Shown: piece by piece, positions 50,298 to 62,148 of the stretch
Layout of the letters: each line of letters begins with the position of its first letter
Position numbering within the stretch: the stretch's first letter is position 1
From: Acanthochlamys bracteata
Taxonomy: Eukaryota; Streptophyta; Magnoliopsida; Pandanales; Velloziaceae
Assembly: GCA_019914995.1 (NCBI GenBank)
Contig: CM034136.1
Location: 1,255,270-1,319,269 of the forward strand
DNA length: 64,000 nucleotides
Direction: 5' to 3'
The notes under the pieces: generated by a model
Databases searched by the model: none
What the model was told of the DNA's origin: nothing
Seen by the model: only the letters and a program-made list of their open reading frames with translations
Made by a program: the position numbers and the translations under genes

Positions 50298-51264
50298 GTT
50301 TGTGTTATATTTTTGTACATATTGTATGATATTTGAATGTATAATTTTGTGGTAGGAGATATGTAATGTTAGTGAAATTGATGTATTTTGTTATATGTAA
50401 TATTGCAATGTCAGTTGTAACGTTAGTGTATAAAAATATTATATAGTTTATGGCATGTAATATTGTAATATTAATTATAATATCAGTATAATATAAATAT
50501 GATATATTTTGTGTTATGTCAAATTGTCGATTGTGACGTTAATGTAATACAAATGTAGTGTATTTTGTAACGTATATACATGATTTTTGTAATATAAATT
50601 TGATATATTTTGTATCATTTAGTATTGTAATACCAATTTTTATATTTTGTTATATTATAAGCATTTAGGTATAAATTTATAATTTGTAATATTGTTATTA
50701 AAAAATTATATTTTTTAATGATAAATTTATTATACAATATTCAAGTATTTAGATAATATTGTATGCTATACAATTATTAAACCTCATGTACGGAATATAA
50801 TTGAATCTTATCTAAACAAATAATTCGCAAGATTTATTTTTAATTTTTTTATTTATAAATATTATATATTACTTCTAATTTAATTTAGTTTTTACTTCAA
50901 ATGCAATTGAAACACAAAAATAAAACACCACTTCTACCTCACTTTCAAAAAATAATTAAAACACAAAATTTGAACAATTTCCAACCCACTTCAAAAATCA
51001 ATTGAAATACACAAACTGAACTTCACTTCCAACCCATTTTCTAAAAAACTCTACTTTTCACTTTTCACTTTCATAAAATTCAGTTACGGACATTTGAAAC
51101 ACGCCCTCATTATTAGATTAGACTAGATTGATAAGTAAATTCATTCCTTCTGAAGGTAAGGTGGAGCAAATCTACGAAACTCTAGATATAGAAATAGAGA
51201 AGCTTGATCTCGGTGAGCAAGATTAGGAGCGGGCTATGAGAGAACGATAATAAAGACAATAATG

Positions 51265-51366
51265 TTGACCCGTCTGAGTCGGCTCGTCGACCTACCGGAT
51301 CAAACCATGATCCGTTGATCCGAATAAATTTTCGAATTGATATCTGGTTCGGTTTTACCAACTATG
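51265..51366. mobile_element. Right-end fragment of a CATAG-family hAT-like MITE
   Basis: Inverted end CATAGTTGGTAAAACCGAAC followed (inverted) by CGGATCAACGGATCATGG closely matches the right end of the element at 15100-15767. The left end was not found within 600 bases, so it is a fragment. Confidence 0.6.
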
Positions 51367-52482
51367 AACCGCTCTAATTAATGTTTGGATCATGAATGAA
51401 ATCAAATGAAATTAAGTTTAGAAAAATAATAATAAGAAACATAAATTTGGGGATGTGTGAGCCCGGCCGAAGTAAACCGTGTCATTGTCTTGTTCACGGT
51501 TTCAAGGTTTGGAGTCTGATCTCATACCTACTCCTTTCCATTCTTCTTCTTTAGGATGTTTTTTTCCCTTATGGTTAAAAAATGCTGATAAAAAATAACC
51601 AACTTCTAAAATAAAAATTATCTCTTTTTTAACTCACAATATACTCGAGGAAAATTAAAGATTCTATATGACTTTGAAAAAGTTAGTTTTTATAAATGGG
51701 TCTCAAAAGTAAGTGTGAATTTTGTGTTTGATTGTAATTGAAAATAAAAATATAAGTGACTTTGTGTTTGATCGTAATTGAAAATTTTGTATTTGATTAT
51801 AATTCGTTATAATTAGAAGTGAGTCTGAAACTCAATTTTAATCAGAGAAAGTGAGTTCCCATGAGACCAATGCAGACCGATGTGTGTATGTAGCTTAAAT
51901 TTAAAAAATATTACAAGTTATTTCCTACAAATACATAATTTTTTTAAACCCTAAAATCATGTTCTTTAGCTATGATAGAAATAAGGATGCTTTTGCCATC
52001 CCATTTCTCTACAATTGTTGGACTTTTTAAATCTGAAAAGATCTTGCATAGTGCCTTATAAAAGTTTTTCAAAATTTTGAAATTATGAATAAGTTTACGT
52101 CATAAAAATATTATTATGTGTAATGTCATTTCTTCAAAAATCTATAGTAAGAACTTTTTAAAGGCTTTTTTTTTTGCCCAATAACACTACCTTTTAAGCT
52201 ATCCGAAATGGCGCCTAACTAACAAAAGGTTGGGTCAAATAATAGCACGTTTGAAATAAATATTTATATGTAAGACAATTTCATGGCGTACAAATTATTT
52301 ATATTTTTTAAATTAAAAAAAAAACTTTTTACAGCATCTTGAAAGAGTTTTTTAGATTTGAAAAGTCGAACATTTTCTTAAGTAGCTATCCCAAATATGG
52401 CCTAAATATCGGTCCAGATATTTGTTATTCTCAATATAATATATATAGAAAGAGAATTCATGGAAAAACATATTATATATAG
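51367..52482. repeat. Intergenic DNA with an eroded fold-back element
   Basis: About 52019-52046 and 52336-52375 are inverted copies sharing AGATTT.AAAAGTC.AACA, with AT-rich sequence between them, so a fold-back MITE of roughly 51990-52400 is likely. The rest is AT-rich. No gene seen. Confidence 0.4.
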
Positions 52483-53193
52483 TGTCAAGATCCAAAAGTA
52501 GACTCTGATCTGTAATGAACTAAATCGATTCCAAACAAGGTCCAAACTCAGCTCAATCTATTAAGCCTGACAAACTAGATAAAATTCATAAATACCAACT
52601 TTTAAGAAAAATTTTGATATAACATTTCCTAAAAACTAAATAAGAAGAACATATGCAAATAACAATAAATATACTTATCACTAAATATCTAAAATAAAAA
52701 AATGACCAACGTAAAAACCGTTTACACACCAAAAACATCACTAGTGGCTACTAGTGGTCGTAACACCTATTACAATTCAAAACAAAGACTATCGCAATAC
52801 TATGTAAATAAGACACAAGAAAAGTCAATACCTCTCAAGAATTACAAAACTAACTACATGTCAAAAATAATTACGATACACCCCTCTGTATGCTCTCCGT
52901 CTAATAATACCGGATCTAATTAGTCCGCTAGTTTTTAACCTATTTGGGGAAGGTCAAAAAGAGAAAAGAGTGAGTTCAGTATTTACGACGTAAAACAGTA
53001 GAATGCTCAATTAAAATAGCTAATGTTATTAATCATGTATTATAGTAATATATGTATGCAGTAAATGCATCGATAGATCAAATCAGATTCTATAAATCCT
53101 GAATCGTCTCATATCGACTCAATACATTTGTATATCAAAGCAACAAACTAGCTATATATCTTAGGATCCACCAGCAAGCAATACCATCATAGC

Positions 53194-54056
53194 TAGGGTG
53201 GGTAATATATGACCCGATCCGAAAATTCAACCCGAAATCGACCTACTTAATCAGGATTAGGGTTAAAAAATTTGACCCGTATAAATATATGGATTGGGTT
53301 AGAATTGAACGAATTTGACACGATTATTAAATGGATCGATCCGAATTAACCCGAAATTGACCCACCAACCCGAAATGCCACTTTTTGAAGAAACAATTCT
53401 TTATTTTTTCTTACTGTATAATAAACTATTGGCAATAAAAATAATCGATAATAGTTATTTACAAACTATTAAATTATATTATATTTATAATTAATTTTTT
53501 ATTTTTATATCTTAGTAAAATAGTGTAAGATGAAAATTATAATATTATCGAATAGTACTACTACTATGTAGGTATTTTTAATGACGAATTTAGATTTCGT
53601 ATAAAGATTTTTATAAAAAATTTGTTAGATAGATATATTTATCAATTTTTTAATCAAAATTATTAATATGTATTTATAATCATAAATTTCAGCCGTTATA
53701 ATATATTTTCAAAAAATAAAAATAATAATAAAATTTTTTGGATATTTTAAGGACCGATGAAGATATTAAGGAATGCATATTTTGTCGGACATAATTATAT
53801 CTCGACAGTAAAAATATCGTGCAGTTTAATTCGAACTGATCTTATAATTTCGCTGAAGCAATATAAAATTAATAATTAATAATTTTAATTATTAAATAGG
53901 TCGATCCGAAGTTGACCCGGTTATTAGTAGGTTGGGTTAGGGTTGACAATTTTGACCCGTATAAATTTATAGGTTAGGTTAGAGTTGAACGAATTTGATC
54001 CGATTATTAAATGGGTCGATCCGAAATCGATCCACCAATCCATATTGCCACCCCTA
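53194..54056. mobile_element. hAT-type MITE, GGTGGCAA family, nested, with perfect target duplication
   Basis: Left end TAGGGTGGGTAATATATGAC; inverted right end TAGGGGTGGCAATATGGATT. The 8-mer ATCATAGC is directly repeated at 53186-53193 and 54057-54064. Inside, the block with GGTTAGAATTGAACGAATTT and ATGCCAC (53285-53390) repeats in the right-hand end (53930-54050), so this copy holds a duplicated or nested end around a unique 480-bp AT-rich core. Non-coding. Confidence 0.85.
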
Positions 54057-54064
54057 ATCATAGC

Positions 54065-55480
54065 TCGGTCCCCAATAAGTTCTAGCATCCACTAGCAATT
54101 CATATCTTATAACTCGATGCCCAATATATTCTGAAACTCATCGGCTATCTATATATCTCTATGCCTAGCATATTTTGGGACCTACCGTATCAGTATCACA
54201 TGCAAATATTCATAATGTAATACGTTATGATAATACTTGTCAGATTCTGATTGTTCTATACCAATACAGTTCTTAATACATAGATATAATAAAATAGATT
54301 TCTACATAATGAACATGTTATGCCCAATGCCTTAAATAATATCATAATTATACTTATGCATGATTGAAATGTAAGCATAGAACATGTATATCAATTATAT
54401 TTGTAATTATACTATATAATCTACAATATACTAACATACTATCAATAACTATAATTTAATGTTAAGTAAGTATAAGTATGTACAAGCACATGTAGCATAA
54501 AGAATAAATTAGAATATATAAGAAGAATGTGAAGATATGCCGAAGTTCCCAAGCTAATGTTATCTGTACCAAATGTCTAATGATATAGCTAAGAAACAAA
54601 GACACGGTAACCCTGATATATAGTCCAAGCAAATATTTAAATTAAGTGTCAATTCTAGTCTAAACTCAAGTCACTCAGTACATTTAACGTGTATACAGGT
54701 ATATTCAATAAAAAAATATGCTAAATATAAGTTAAACTAAATACTCGTAATAAATACATAACTAAGTTCAAGCCTAAAGCCCAAAAGCACACGGTAAACC
54801 ATTCTAAGATTCTATCAATTTATTCAATTTCCTATCCACTATACAATAAATATTAAGCTAGTCAAGAAGCTTACCAACGAGGCGAAACGATCGAATTCTA
54901 AAACGACTTGAATCAGCAATTTGTTTATTTCCAATCCGACAATTTCATAGAAGAAATAAATTAATAATTCATCTAATAATAATTTCAAATAAGCGAAAGG
55001 ATAATTTTTAACTCACCTAACTAAGTCGCCGAAAAAATTCGCCCGATTTCGGTGAGCTAAGGTTCCGGCCAAGAGCGTTCAATGCAGTGAAAAAGAACAG
55101 CATTGCCAGTAGAACCCAAGGGAAAAATGACGAGTTTTAATTTTGTCGACAGTGGCTGAAATTGATAGAACAATGTTTGACGGCGAACTCACGTGAAATC
55201 AAGCGCTGAGCTGAAAATCAACGTAAATAAGTGATTAAAAAGACTTAATAAGTTGATAGGAGTATTTCTAGCTATCTACCAACGCCGGATCGTCGGAGAA
55301 CCGGCCCGCGTGACATAGCTCATCGGACCAGCAATAATGATGCCCGAGGGAGAAGATGATGTTCGGCTGGAGGAGATGGTCATTGCTGGAGAAGGTTGAT
55401 TTCGCGCCAAAAGCAGAGGAAAAGGGAGAAAGAAATAATTAAAAAAAAGAGAAAATATTGCATATAAGGGCTTTTATTTC
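54065..55480. other. Right part of the three-kilobase repeat
   Basis: Continues the unit after the MITE. Contains the phrase-like words ACTCATCGGCTATCTATATA and TTTTGGGACCTACCGTATCA. Around 55010-55400 it is GC-richer with CGCCGG/GCCGG words. No open frame of note. Confidence 0.4.
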
Positions 55481-55528
55481 CAGCTAAGGCTTTCTTTAAC
55501 CCATAGAAAATATAGACATTATATATAG

Positions 55529-56180
55529 TGCGTGTTTCAACTATACGTAACTGAATTTCATAAAACTAAATTTTATGAAATTAGAGTTCAGTAAAAAGTG
55601 GAGTTCGGTGAAAGCAAAGTTTGAAATGACATTTGAATAAGTGAGGTGAAATCTAAAAATAAATTATGATAGAAGTGAAGCTCGGTGTAAAAATAGAAAT
55701 AAAATTCGGAATAATAATTGACACATAAAGTGATCGAACTCAAAATTTCGAGGAAGAAATTAAAGTTTGGATATTTAAAACAAGCTGATACTATTTTTGG
55801 ATGACACATTTGAATTTATATATTAACTTTCAGAAAACAAATATTACATAAAATATTAGAGTTTAGTGAGCAGTAGAGTTTGGTAAAAAAAAATTCGAAA
55901 TGATATTTAAACAAATGAAGTGTTTGCGGTTAAACTTTAATAGAAGTGAAGTTTGGTATGAAAATCAAATTAAAATTCAGAGTGATAATTGAAATACGTA
56001 AAGTGACCAAACTTAAAATCTGAAAGAAGAAAATGAAAATTGGTGTATTTAAAACTAGCACTTATTTCTGTATGACACGTTTGAATTTATATTTTAAATT
56101 TCATAAAACAAAAATTACATATTATCTAACGATCTGAAATCCATTTATAAAAGACAATAAAAGAAAAATAAAAACATTTG
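55529..56180. repeat. Tandem units of about 275-285 bp built from a Harbinger-type end
   Basis: Three successive copies of the same start: 55529 (GCGTGTTTCAACTATACGTA then ACTGAATTTCATAAAAC), 55800 (ACACATTTGAATTTATATAT) and 56084 (ACACGTTTGAATTTATATTT then TAAATTTCATAAAAC). Units 1 and 2 also share AATTCG.AATAATAATTGA and TAGAAGTGAAG words; unit 3 is partial. The first unit matches the right end of the transposon at 44255-51106. No protein. Confidence 0.65.
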
Positions 56181-56573
56181 ACATTCGTATCTTACTGGAT
56201 TTAAAGATTCAAACTATCTTAAAATCTGTAAAAACAAAAAGGATTGGATTATTAATCACCACTTTATTTTCACAAAATTGTACGTCTTTTGTAACATAAC
56301 AATGTGGCTAATGAAGTAATTAATGAAGAGAGAGAGCATTTGGCATATTATTTCGCTCTATTTTAATTATTTTATTTTATTTTATATTTTTCAATAAATT
56401 TACTATATTTTTTTATTAAAATTATTTAAAATTTTAGAAAATATAAAAAATTTTATATAATAAAATTTTATTATTACTTATTATTATTATTATTTTTAGA
56501 TAAAAATAATAAAATTTATTTTTTGTAATAAATAAAAATAATTTTTTTCTATAAAAATTTTATTTCAAAAATA

Positions 56574-59561
56574 CTAAGCCAACAACTCCCGTGCACTATC
56601 CACAAGTGAATATATGGTCACTTCAGTTCTGCTCAGTCCAACGTTGCCGGAGAAGATATTGAAGCATTCAAGCTCCGACGTTGTCTCTTTGACGAGCTGC
56701 AGAACGAGTCCCGTCGACAAATCCTTGAATATATTTATATACTTCGGGTACGTCTTCGTCAACCATATCACTAATTGAATTGTATACCTTCTCATTCCAG
56801 GTACTTTTGTATCTGGATACTTGTATGTTTGCAGTATGTCTACTAGCCTTCTTGCAAACTCATCGTCTGTAATGCGTGCTTCTTGTAGATAGTTCTTGTA
56901 CTCCTCAGGAGTTGCGTACTTGAAAATTTCTGAAGCTAGACTTAGGGATATTTCTAATGTTTTCTTCTCTTCGTTCTCTGTTCTCATGATTGATTCCAAT
57001 ACCTGTAGCAGTAAATCAAAAAACAATACCAAACTCTTAAACTAAAGGCGTATAAAAATAAATTTAGCAAAAGTAAATTTTATAAAAATGGAAATCAGAT
57101 GAACGTTAGGTTCGAATTGTAACTACATATATGAAGTTGAATTTAGAGTAAAAATTTTAGTAAAAGTAAAATTTAGTGTAGAAATAAAAATAAATTTCAA
57201 ATAATATCGAAATAATTAAAATATGTTCTAAATGTATAAAGAACTAATTGGACTGAACACCTGATCCTTAAGCTGCTTATAATCATAAGCAGCTTAAGGA
57301 AAATCAAAACCATTCATTGAAAACGATAAAAAAAACTTCAAATGTTTTTATAAAATTTTTGATGAACTGTGGAGACGTATCACCTCTACCAAATTTGATA
57401 TTTTAATAGCTCCCATATATCTAAGATCTTCCAATGCTTAGTATTTAACTTCAAATTTTAGCCTTGCAATTTGTAGCCTTTTAATTAGAAGTTAACTCAA
57501 TTTAGAAGCTAGCAACAGTTAAAAGTCATGACATTACCGAAGGAATGGCAGCAGCAACTCCTCTGAGGGCATTATCACCACTATAAGCACAAAGGTTCTG
57601 CAGAATCCTGCCGCCGTTCACCTTCAATCCAGTGCCGGATCTTGCAACCTGCCGACTAGCTTCGCAACCGCTTCATTCTCATGCAACACCTGCCGGCAAT
57701 TCCCTTCGTTCTCCAGCGTCAACATCGCAAGCGCTTCTCCTGCTTCCACCTTCACCTCCGTTTGTTCTCTACTAACTCCGTCGCCGGGCTCGAAAAAGAT
57801 TACCATGAGGAGCTTGATAACCCTTCCGGTGTTCCCGATCCGATCCCTCGCCGTTCCGTCCATTGCAAGACTTGTTAAAATCTCTATCCCTATCTTCTTC
57901 AGCGGCATATACACAGCACCAAACTCTAGAATCTCTCTGATGTTGCTAATCGTGAACACGTTAGCTGCAATATCTCGCCGGAGTGATTCTCCGGTGTGTC
58001 CTGTTGTTCTCGCGAGCTTCTGCAAAACTTTAAGAGCTCTTTTCCGTAGCTTCATTTGTGATTCAGAGACGACCTTGTTATGGGAAGGCACTGTCTCTCC
58101 GACGCCGGTGAAGTAGATGATCTTCGCAAGAAGACCTCGAGAACTACAGATCATGTAAGAATTATCGTGATCGCTCGCGAGATGCTTCAGAATCTGAAGG
58201 CCGAGACGGTTGAAGCTGGAAAAGTTGTAGCTTTCGAGGTTCCCGACGACGAGCTGTTCTCCGATCTCATAAGGTTTCGAGTCTTTCGTCGGGCTCATGA
58301 TCAACAGAGATGAAATAGATTCTACCGCTCCTGGAATTCTGGCAACGTTTAGCGCGTTCTGTTTCTTTCCGGCGAGCATTGCGACGATCTCTGCGGCGGC
58401 GAGCCTGATCTTTTCCTCCAATGGGTTCATCCAGCTTAGCATTTCAACTAACCGTTCCATGGTTGCTGCCGAAGTTCTTATCTTACACAATGTTTCGACG
58501 GAGAACTTATCGTTGCCGGCAAACTTGCTGAGAATCGTAGCTGCCACCAACTGTTCGTAGTAGTAGTCAGAGTTCAGTAGGTCTTTCGCAAACGATACAA
58601 GATCCATTTTCAGTCCGTCGAAGATACTGCCGTCTGCCGTTGATGCTGTTCGAGTAGGCATCGTAAAAGAATCGCCGGACGAGAACCAGACCTATAGAGG
58701 TGAGACCCAACTCGTTATTCACTTTCTCAATCATTTGCCCGACGATAAACGCAAATTTCCAATACGCCTTTTCGACGAGAAACATGAGCGCCTCGACGAG
58801 AGCCAAAGTGTAGAAAAGTGTCAGCGCGCCCTTGCTATTCGCCACGTCGTCGTTGCCGTAATCGTTCTTGATAAACTGAAACAGCGACAGGGTCATGCAG
58901 ACGATGGCCGATGCTATCTGCAGCCTGCTTAGAGCGTTGTTGATATATCCGGTATAGGGAAACGACGGAACCTCCAACGACTGGCACGTCTGTCCGTTCT
59001 CGCACAAGTCCGGAAGCGTTTGCAGTTCATCTCCCGCTTGTGTCTGACACTCGTTGTACTACTACCATCCGATCCCAGATGAAATATTGCAAGGACACGA
59101 TCGAAGACTTTATGCAACGACGTAACCATCGCGCGAAATCTCCGACACTTAATTACTCGCCCGATAACTGACCGTGTCGCCTGATGCTGCCATTCTAGCT
59201 CATGACTGCGGCTGAAAACTCTTGTACCTTCCGAAATGAGAATGATAGTGACAAAATAGAAGTCTCTTCTCTGAAGAGTAACGGCGAAGCCGCCTAGCAA
59301 AACGACAGTCGCCCAAATGAAGCCTAACGTGCCGAAGGCAGTAGCGACTTTTTCTAAGACAGCGATTCGGAAGGCGAATAAGATTAGTTTCTTTTCCGAT
59401 GCATCCGGTGAAGATGGTGATCTAGTGTTGACAGTGACGCCGGCGCTGTTGCTTCTGACGGCGATGGCGGGTTGGTGTCCGACGATTTCAAGATTAATGT
59501 ATTGGTTGTTATCGTTGTCTTCACGTTTGTAGTTGGATTCGTTGCTGCCGTTGTTGCTCAT
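56574..59561 (-). pseudogene. Armadillo-repeat membrane protein gene with three frame breaks
   Basis: Minus-strand gene of the plant family of about 800-residue proteins with N-terminal membrane helices and a C-terminal armadillo-like region (Arabidopsis At3g06210/At4g14280 type, function unknown). Start MSNNGSNESN at 59561. Membrane segments: FAFRIAVLEKVATAFGTLGF, then IWATVVLLGGFAVTL, LQIASAIVCMTLSLFQFI and LFYTLALVEALMFLV. The helical-repeat part runs from GSIFDGLKMDLVSFAKDLL (58645) to NLCAYSG (57600), then an intron (57539-57003) and a last exon ending TIYSLVDSARELLA (TAG-free to the stop at 56574). Breaks: somewhere in 59040-59075; a 7-bp tandem duplication CTGCCGT at 58627-58640, whose removal gives the family's NGSIFDG; and 57624-57635, where a TGA appears just before KVNGGRILQNLCAYSG. 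Otherwise it is long and well preserved, so it died recently, unless the breaks are assembly errors. Confidence 0.8.
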
Positions 59562-59594
59562 GTTTCGGATGTAGTGTCGAAATTGAAGAACCAA

Positions 59595-60565
59595 AGAATA
59601 TTTTACATATGCGTTATGATGAACAAGTACCTGTAATGAGCAATCGCATTTATTAAAAATTTTATATCAAAGTCAAATACAAAATTGCAAGTCAATGTAA
59701 TGAAACTGCACAACAAATTTTCTATTTGGATGTAATTTTCGAACAATTACTAGGTTTTATAAAATAAAGATTGCTGCGAGATTTAGGAATTATTCCGAAA
59801 GTGACTAATTAACAAATTAGGATATATTTTAATTAGCACCAAATTTTATTCCTTTTTTTCATATTTTAAGTTTAATATTTTATATATTATAATTCATAAT
59901 GAAAATTTCATCTTCACTTTTATATAAAATTTTACTTTATTAAAAATTTTATTTCACGTATTTTAATTACAACTACAAATTTTATTTTTATTAAACATTT
60001 TTATTATAATACACTATTTTTACAAAATATATTTTTGCAAAACTCATTTTATTTGGTTTAGATACACCCAAAATTCAAATGAGTACAGAGACAGATATTT
60101 GGTTATTCACATAAAAATTAGTCACAATACCAGCAATACAGTTATCCTAAATATAAATACATATAAAAATAATTCATAGAATTAGCATATATTACTTCCC
60201 AAAGACACATTTGTATTATGTAATAAAGTATATATTTTAAAAAATTAAAACTTACCTAGTGATTTGAAATACATTTATGAAAGAGAAAGAAAAAATCAAA
60301 ACAATATAGATAGTTGTTAACTCTCGTTAGAAATATGTTCATTTTAAAAAAAATTTTAGCGCTCTTTCAAACTAAAGATAACTAATAAATAGTTTAATTT
60401 GATTTTAACACTTAATATCACGAATTACGCATCTTATATTAAGGTTTATTTCGTCCCATTCACATATTAAAGAAAACATAAATACCTTAGGGTGTATTAA
60501 TAATATTACTAAAGACAATATCAATAGCTTATATTTGTACACAAAAATTTTTGCATAATTTTATT
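59595..60565. other. AT-rich upstream region of the armadillo gene
   Basis: Contains MITE-like AT-rich blocks. 60246-60300 (GATTTGAAATACATTTATGA and following AAAGAGAAAG) resembles 56118-56176 on the far side of the gene. No gene seen. Confidence 0.45.
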
Positions 60566-61292
60566 TATGGACGACAATATATGGCCCAATCCGAATTCAA
60601 CCTAATTTTGGTCTACTTAATTCGACTTCGGATGTGATCTTAGAGAAATTAGATTGTTCTGAAACTAATTCGATAAATTAAATTAGTTAATATTATTTTT
60701 GAATGAATTCAAAATTAATTTATGCAATATGTATAATTATTTATATAGAAATATTAACTAATACTTCACAAAATACATAAAAATAATGATATTAATTTTT
60801 ATTATTATTATTTTTTTGTTTAAGGGTACCAAGTCTCCTAAGAAAGCCTAATGTATTCTCATATTTGTAATTAATTTGCTTGTGGTATGATTGGGTGGTC
60901 TGTGTTGGTATAATTCTCAGGTTGGATTAGCTGTATTTAGTGGCATGCAGTTAATAATGATATTGACTCGCACGACAAGAAAATTTTTTATTTTAATTAA
61001 TTTTTTACTTAATTTATAGATTTGTGGTAAAATTAGCTTTTCGTATTTTGAATATATAGTGCATTACAATTTCCACTAGTTATTATTTAAAAATTAATTT
61101 ATCATATTTGTTTTTATATTTTGATTATAAATAAATTGACCGAGTTTTGACATAATTATTTTAAATAGATTAAATTAAAATTAGTAATTTTGATCTATAA
61201 AGTTAGAGTTATAATTAAATAGTTTGATCTAATTATTAAATATACTGATTTAAATATAACATATTATTTCATATTGTTACACCTCTTTTTCT
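60566..61292. mobile_element. Eroded GGTGGCAA-family hAT-like MITE
   Basis: Left part GACGACAATATATGGCCCAA then TCCGAATTCAACC and right part ending ATATTGTTACACCTCT resemble, with many changes, the ends of the elements at 15987 and 53194. Motifs such as ATTTAAATAG.TT.GATC repeat inside. No target duplication is preserved. Confidence 0.42.
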
Positions 61293-62148
61293 AAATAACA
61301 TTTGCATCAAACTACCGTGCAATACTCTTGGATAGGAAGAAAGTGCTTTCGAAAAACGGAGTATATTTAAGGATTTTTTAAAATAAGTTTTATTTTGTTT
61401 ATTTTAAAAAAATTAAATGATAATAAAATTTTATGACGTCAAATTTATTTCTGCTTTCTAAAAAAGGTTTGTAAAATATCATAAAAAGTTTTATTAAAAA
61501 TGACAAATTTAAAAGTTAAAAATAAAAAAAAATTTATAAACAATTTCAAACAGCATCGTACATAAATCACACGATCATAGAGAAAGCCAATCTCTTTCTT
61601 TTAAGTATTGGCCCATTGCAGCCCAAATCTCTGTTGGGCGTCGTATCTACATTTGGCGTCAGAAGATTTGAGCGCGCCTATAGGCCGGATGGGGTGATTT
61701 TCACTGTTCTGGTTATTCTATATTTCAACATTTTTATATAATTTTTTATAAAATTATTTAAAATTTTGAAATTATTAAAAAAATAATATTTTATTATTTT
61801 TTATGTTAATTTTTTAGATAAAAAATAAAGCTTACTTTTTAAATTATAATAAAAATATTCTTATTTAAATTTTTTTATTTTGTAATTTTATTATTATTTA
61901 TATTATTTTTTGATAAAAAATAATACTTTCTGTTAAAATTAATAAAAATATTTTTTTATTTAAAAAAAATTTTATTTTGTAATCACTTTTAAACTTAAAA
62001 ACTTTATTTGAAATTTAATTTTTAAGTGTTCATTTTATAAACTCACACACACCCAAGACGCTAACGAGATCATCTTCTTTTCCTTTTTCAGCACCTATCA
62101 AGACTTCGATTCTAACAAGCCCAACCAGCTGGATTAGCACCACCGCCC
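61293..62148. other. AT-rich intergenic DNA
   Basis: 61320-61560 and 61730-62040 are AT-rich and MITE-like. 61580-61690 is GC-richer and may be promoter of the gene at 62149. No gene seen. Confidence 0.4.

Larger units (their letters stand above)
44255..51106 (+). mobile_element. Large PIF/Harbinger-like DNA transposon with a nested hAT element
   Basis: Left end GGTCGTGTTTCAATACCGCG then GAACTCTAATTT; inverted right end GGGCGTGTTTCAAATGTCCG then TAACTGAATTTT. The first 13 bases differ at one position. Direct TCA flanks both sides (44252-44254 and 51107-51109), a three-base duplication like the TWA of PIF/Harbinger elements. After removing the nested 2.8-kb hAT element, about 4.06 kb remain. 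The interior carries a Myb/SANT-like gene remnant (49379-50297), the companion protein typical of these transposons. I cannot find the DDE transposase frame, so this copy is non-autonomous. The same terminal sequence (GCGTGTTTCAA, CGTAACTGAATTT) reappears at 55529. Confidence 0.72.
52483..55518. mobile_element. Three-kilobase repeat unit, possibly a solo LTR, with a nested MITE
   Basis: The unit begins TGTCAAGATCC and ends TAGACA, and the direct 10-mer TTATATATAG lies immediately outside each end (52473-52482 and 55519-55528). Without the nested MITE it is about 2.2 kb. TG...CA ends and lack of coding suggest a solo LTR of a gypsy-type element. A 10-bp duplication is too long for that, though, and the 10-mer is low-complexity, so the boundaries are uncertain. 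There is no recognisable protein. Confidence 0.42.

Noticed and set aside
52702-52923. 73-residue open frame
   Set aside because: Lies in the non-coding three-kilobase repeat and has no recognisable motif.
57681-58560. Several plus-strand open frames over the armadillo gene
   Set aside because: Shadows of the minus-strand gene, whose frames carry the family sequence.
58929-59594. The armadillo gene as separate short proteins (221, 146 and 345 residues)
   Set aside because: The three frames are collinear pieces of one family protein joined at frame breaks, so separate genes are not credible.
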